A DNA stretch of 23,384 bases from a virus. The stretch lies in IMG/VR virus record IMGVR_UViG_3300032323_000407, positions 1-23,384 of that record. One strand, given 5' to 3'. The notes under the pieces were generated by a model. That model was not told the DNA's origin. It did not search any database and saw only the letters and a list, made by a program, of their open reading frames with translations. The position numbers and the translations under genes were made by a program. This document shows positions 21,499 through 23,384 of the stretch, in pieces; position 1 is the first letter of the stretch, and each line of letters begins with the position of its first letter.

Positions 21499-21652
21499 CT
21501 TCGTTCTCCTTTTCTCTCAAGCGATCATACTCAGCATCAGCTAAGCAGGTGCACTGACTGATTCGTTTGCCACACTTCTGGCAAGGTGATAGGTAGATGT
21601 CATCTACATAACGCATTGATCCAGCGCTCTCTTGGATCCAAACATAGGTCAT
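21491..21652 (-). CDS. Tiny zinc-binding protein
   Basis: 53 residues. After an N-terminal MTYVWIQESAGSMRYVDD comes a metal-site pattern C24-x2-C27 (SPCQKCGK) and C34-x-C36 (SQCTCLA), then a charged helix (EYDRLREKEN). The ATG shares ATGA with the stop of the gene before, and its stop overlaps the GTG of the next by 8 bases. Too short for standard gene calls but consistent with the coupled chain. Function unknown. Confidence 0.7.
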   Translation of the reverse strand: MTYVWIQESAGSMRYVDDIYLSPCQKCGKRISQCTCLADAEYDRLREKENEGE

Positions 21653-21867
21653 AGTACTTCTTCGATTCTTCTAATTAGATCTTCTTTAGTAATTGCGATG
21701 GTGCCTCCATCAGGTGCGTAAACACCGATGTATGTATCAGATAGCATCTCGCGCAGCGCTGCACTGGTGCGAGACTGAGTCTCATGTGTGCCAGCGTTGT
21801 AGCCTTGGTTGAATGATCTGATGCTGTTATCTACGATGATCTCTTGTAGCTGTGTTGTTGCACTCAT
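21649..21867 (-). CDS. Small protein of unknown function in the coupled chain
   Basis: 72 residues from the ATG at 21867, chosen because GGGAGG stands 6 bases before it; an in-frame ATG at 21882 lies upstream of that ribosome site. The sequence (TTQLQEIIVDNSIRSFNQGY, SRTSAALREMLSDTYIGVY, then ITKEDLIRRIEEVL) is helical with no Cys, unlike its neighbours. Start and end both use ATGA overlaps. No family recognised. Confidence 0.68.
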   Translation of the reverse strand: MSATTQLQEIIVDNSIRSFNQGYNAGTHETQSRTSAALREMLSDTYIGVYAPDGGTIAITKEDLIRRIEEVL

Positions 21868-22097
21868 TTTCGGTCCTCCCATGGATCGTATTTTTTAGCC
21901 GGGTAATCTTCAGCAGTGAAGCCGATTGCTCTGTCTAAATCACCTGGCATACCGTGTGTTGCTTGGATGTCTTTTTCTGGTGGTACGCAGATGTGTTTCT
22001 TGCGCCACGATGTAATCGATGCGAGCGCGTTAGAGAGAGGTGCGTCCGTTATTTCCATCTCAGCACCGCAACTACACCTCTCCCTAACACTTGGCAT
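21864..22097 (-). CDS. Small Cys-containing protein
   Basis: 77 residues beginning MPSVRERCSCGAEMEI, with C8, C10 and later H35/C37 (KKHICVPP) as a possible zinc site, then a C-terminal half ending in PAKKYDPWEDRK. Short proteins with an E-R-C-x-C-G-A start and a W-x(2-4)-H-x-C later are common in actinophage early regions; function unknown. Its ATG overlaps the upstream TAA by one base (TAATG), and the stop shares ATGA with the next gene. Confidence 0.7.
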   Translation of the reverse strand: MPSVRERCSCGAEMEITDAPLSNALASITSWRKKHICVPPEKDIQATHGMPGDLDRAIGFTAEDYPAKKYDPWEDRK

Positions 22098-22468
22098 TAG
22101 TGAACTGTCAATCTCGATTTGCTGGTCGCCTTGTAAAGCTCAGGGTACTCAACAATAGGGAATGTCTCTTTTACTTTGTCGGTGATAAGGCTCTGCTCAC
22201 GCCATCTAGCGATGCTCGCAACCTTAGCGCCGTGAATCTGTAGTTCATCGTTGTTGCCGATCATGTCCTTGATGATCGCATCGATCTCTGCTAGCTCTGC
22301 TTCGAGACGCTTTTTAGCATCGTAAACCGAGCTGCGCTTAGCAAGTAGTTCATTGGCCAGTAATGGATCTGTTGGCTCAACTACTTTTGTTTTGCTCTTT
22401 GATTCTTTTGGCTTGCTAACTAACTTGGCCTTAGCCGCATCGATTAGTTCTCGCTCTGTAGTGTTCAT
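22097..22468 (-). CDS. Coiled-coil phage protein, unknown function
   Basis: 123 residues. Lys/Ser-rich N-terminus (about 1-32), then a coiled-coil helix (LLAKRSSVYDAKKRLEAELA, on through EIDAIIKDMIGNNDEL), then a beta segment VASIARWREQSLITDK and YPELYKATSKSRLTVH. The helix, G/N-x-D/E-x-L turn, K/A-x-W-R strand and ...ELYK...S-R-x... end resemble the C-terminal part of YqaJ-like phage exonucleases and free-standing relatives; this is a weak likeness. GAGGAG is 4 bases before the ATG. It begins the chain of overlapping genes that ends at the nuclease near 18415. Confidence 0.7.
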   Translation of the reverse strand: MNTTERELIDAAKAKLVSKPKESKSKTKVVEPTDPLLANELLAKRSSVYDAKKRLEAELAEIDAIIKDMIGNNDELQIHGAKVASIARWREQSLITDKVKETFPIVEYPELYKATSKSRLTVH

Positions 22469-22522
22469 TATTCTCCTCTGTATGGGTGGTGCGTGGATGT
22501 TGCTGGTACTACATTTTTACTA

Positions 22523-22816
22523 CTAACCACCGACATTAGTCAAATTCATTACTAGGGTGTCGCCGGTCATTCCTCCAGTGATGCTTGGCTTGCCGTTTGT
22601 GAAGTCAATCACAATGGCATAGCGATCTGGATGGGTCTTGGATGGCTGGATGTAGGCCGTAGCGTTCTCACGCTTGTAGGCCTCTACCGAGCTTGTAGAG
22701 CTAAACTTGACCCATTCGCCGTCCTTTAGGGCTTGACGAATTTTCAGTGGCAGCTTGGCCATTTGGGCCTCCAATTCTGTTATGCTGTTTTCGTGATCTC
22801 GGTGGTGCTTGATCAT
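22523..22816 (-). CDS. Small protein of unknown function with two possible starts
   Basis: 97 residues from the ATG at 22816, preceded by AAAGGAG 5 bases away; a second in-frame ATG at 22762 has an equally good GGAGG 5 bases before it and would give 79 residues (MAKLPLKIRQALKDGEWVKF). GTG at 22822 is in frame too but lies too close to the ribosome site. The body looks beta-rich (VEAYKRENATAYIQPSKTHP, YAIVIDFTNGKPSITGGM). No known motif. The gap to the next gene downstream (22469-22522) shows only its ribosome site. Confidence 0.65.
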   Translation of the reverse strand: MIKHHRDHENSITELEAQMAKLPLKIRQALKDGEWVKFSSTSSVEAYKRENATAYIQPSKTHPDRYAIVIDFTNGKPSITGGMTGDTLVMNLTNVGG

Positions 22817-22832
22817 TTTCACTCCTTTCGGT

Positions 22833-22870
22833 AAGTAGTCCCTGTCATTGATGGCAGGGACTACTTTTTT
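22833..22870 (+). terminator. 12-bp perfect hairpin, terminator-like only on the plus strand
   Basis: AAGTAGTCCCTG (22833-22844) and CAGGGACTACTT (22855-22866) pair without mismatch across a 10-base loop, and six T follow on the plus strand (22865-22870). No plus-strand gene lies upstream in reach. For the minus-strand genes it falls between one stop (22869-22871) and the next ribosome site, with no T run after it, so there it would be an intergenic mRNA hairpin. Confidence 0.6.
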
Positions 22871-23384
22871 AGTCCAGCTTGCTAGGTGGGACTTCTCCTA
22901 CTGGTATTTCAATGATCTCTTCGTCTGTGATGTCATAGCCGCGCACTTGAGCTACTGCCTTGCGCATCGCATAGGTAAAGCTAGGCCAGTAGCGCTGCGG
23001 GTCATCGGTGCGCATTTTGTGGAATGCTGACTTGGGGTAGATCGCGTCCAGCTCTTCTCCGGTGCTTAGTTTCCATAGCTCATTTTGCCATTTGCGGGTA
23101 TCGCCGTACGGATCTTTCCATCCAGCCGACTCTGTGAACCAGGTGTACCACTTGGACCAAGCGTTGCGAGTAGTGATCTTGGCGATCTCGTCTAGCTGCT
23201 TTTTGCGCTCTCCCACTGCCGATTCGTTTACCAGTGGTGTTGAGATAGATTCTGGCCCACCAAGGTACTCCCAATCGCTGCCGCCGTTGGCTTCAACGTA
23301 GGCATCAACGTCCGACTTGCGATACCAAGATGTGCCACCTTGGCGAACGAAATTGATAGGGGATGATTCCGGTTTTGTTCTCTG
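22869..23384 (-). CDS. Partial DNA-binding-like protein, 5' end outside the window
   Basis: Open from the window edge at 23384 to the stop at 22869-22871; 171 residues visible, N-terminus missing. GTG at 23216 is only an internal Val codon as far as can be seen. Residues just inside the edge (INFVRQGGTSWYRKSDVDAY) have the wing and last helix look of a MerR/excisionase-type winged helix, where 'GG..WYRKSDVDAYV' follows the recognition helix. The second half is Trp-rich (AWSKWYTWFTESAGWKDPYG, RKWQNELWKL) and ends acidic (ITDEEIIEIPVGEVPP). A regulator or DNA-bending protein is possible; a search with the whole gene is needed to be sure. Confidence 0.65.
   Translation of the reverse strand, partial: QRTKPESSPINFVRQGGTSWYRKSDVDAYVEANGGSDWEYLGGPESISTPLVNESAVGERKKQLDEIAKITTRNAWSKWYTWFTESAGWKDPYGDTRKWQNELWKLSTGEELDAIYPKSAFHKMRTDDPQRYWPSFTYAMRKAVAQVRGYDITDEEIIEIPVGEVPPSKLD

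Overview
The window is part of a tailed-phage (Caudoviricetes) genome, most likely from a phage of an actinobacterium. A WhiB-type iron-sulfur regulator (complement of 20852-21145), a family essentially confined to Actinobacteria and their phages, is the strongest host clue. An NrdH-type redoxin with CVQC and several starts that look leaderless fit the same host. Base composition looks moderate by eye rather than GC-rich, which would suit a low- or moderate-GC host such as a freshwater actinobacterium; that is inference. No integrase, tRNA, rRNA, insertion sequence or CRISPR array is visible. || Layout. (1) 6710 down to 1, minus strand: packaging and head module. It runs PD-(D/E)XK nuclease, large terminase, zinc-finger protein, an overprinted membrane protein, P22-like portal, scaffold, a terminator, then the major capsid protein, cut by the window edge. 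(2) 6745 to 13062, plus strand: fibre and lysis module. It has two fibre or fibre-tip genes with a related C-terminal domain, three paralogous beta-rich proteins (the last ending in a large Gly-rich domain), two small virion-associated proteins, an M23 endolysin and a holin-like protein, closed by a strong terminator at 13081. (3) 13141-14323, plus strand: a small HTH-like protein and a calcineurin-like metallophosphoesterase. (4) 23384 down to 14320, minus strand: early or replication module. It starts with a partial DNA-binding-like protein and a run of very small, mostly Cys-rich genes with overlapping stops and starts, including WhiB. Next come a SNF2-type helicase, a Cas4/RecB-like nuclease with four Cys and an OB-fold-like candidate SSB; after a terminator come an AEP primase fused to an SF3 helicase, an HNH endonuclease and NrdH. 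|| How it fits together. The leftward early operon would open the infection: WhiB could act on host transcription, and the primase-helicase, SSB-like protein, helicase and nucleases handle DNA. Late genes leave a divergent promoter region at 6711-6744, where one short AT-rich box can be read as a -10 element on both strands, so head genes go left and fibre/lysis genes go right. No DNA polymerase, tape measure, tail tube or small terminase is recognised here. || The most unusual points are two long out-of-frame gene overlaps (4275-4462, with an embedded ribosome site; 20283-20665), the coupled chain of tiny zinc-binding proteins around WhiB with two genes below 60 codons, the tandem paralogous receptor-binding-like genes with a polyglycine end, and apparent leaderless starts.
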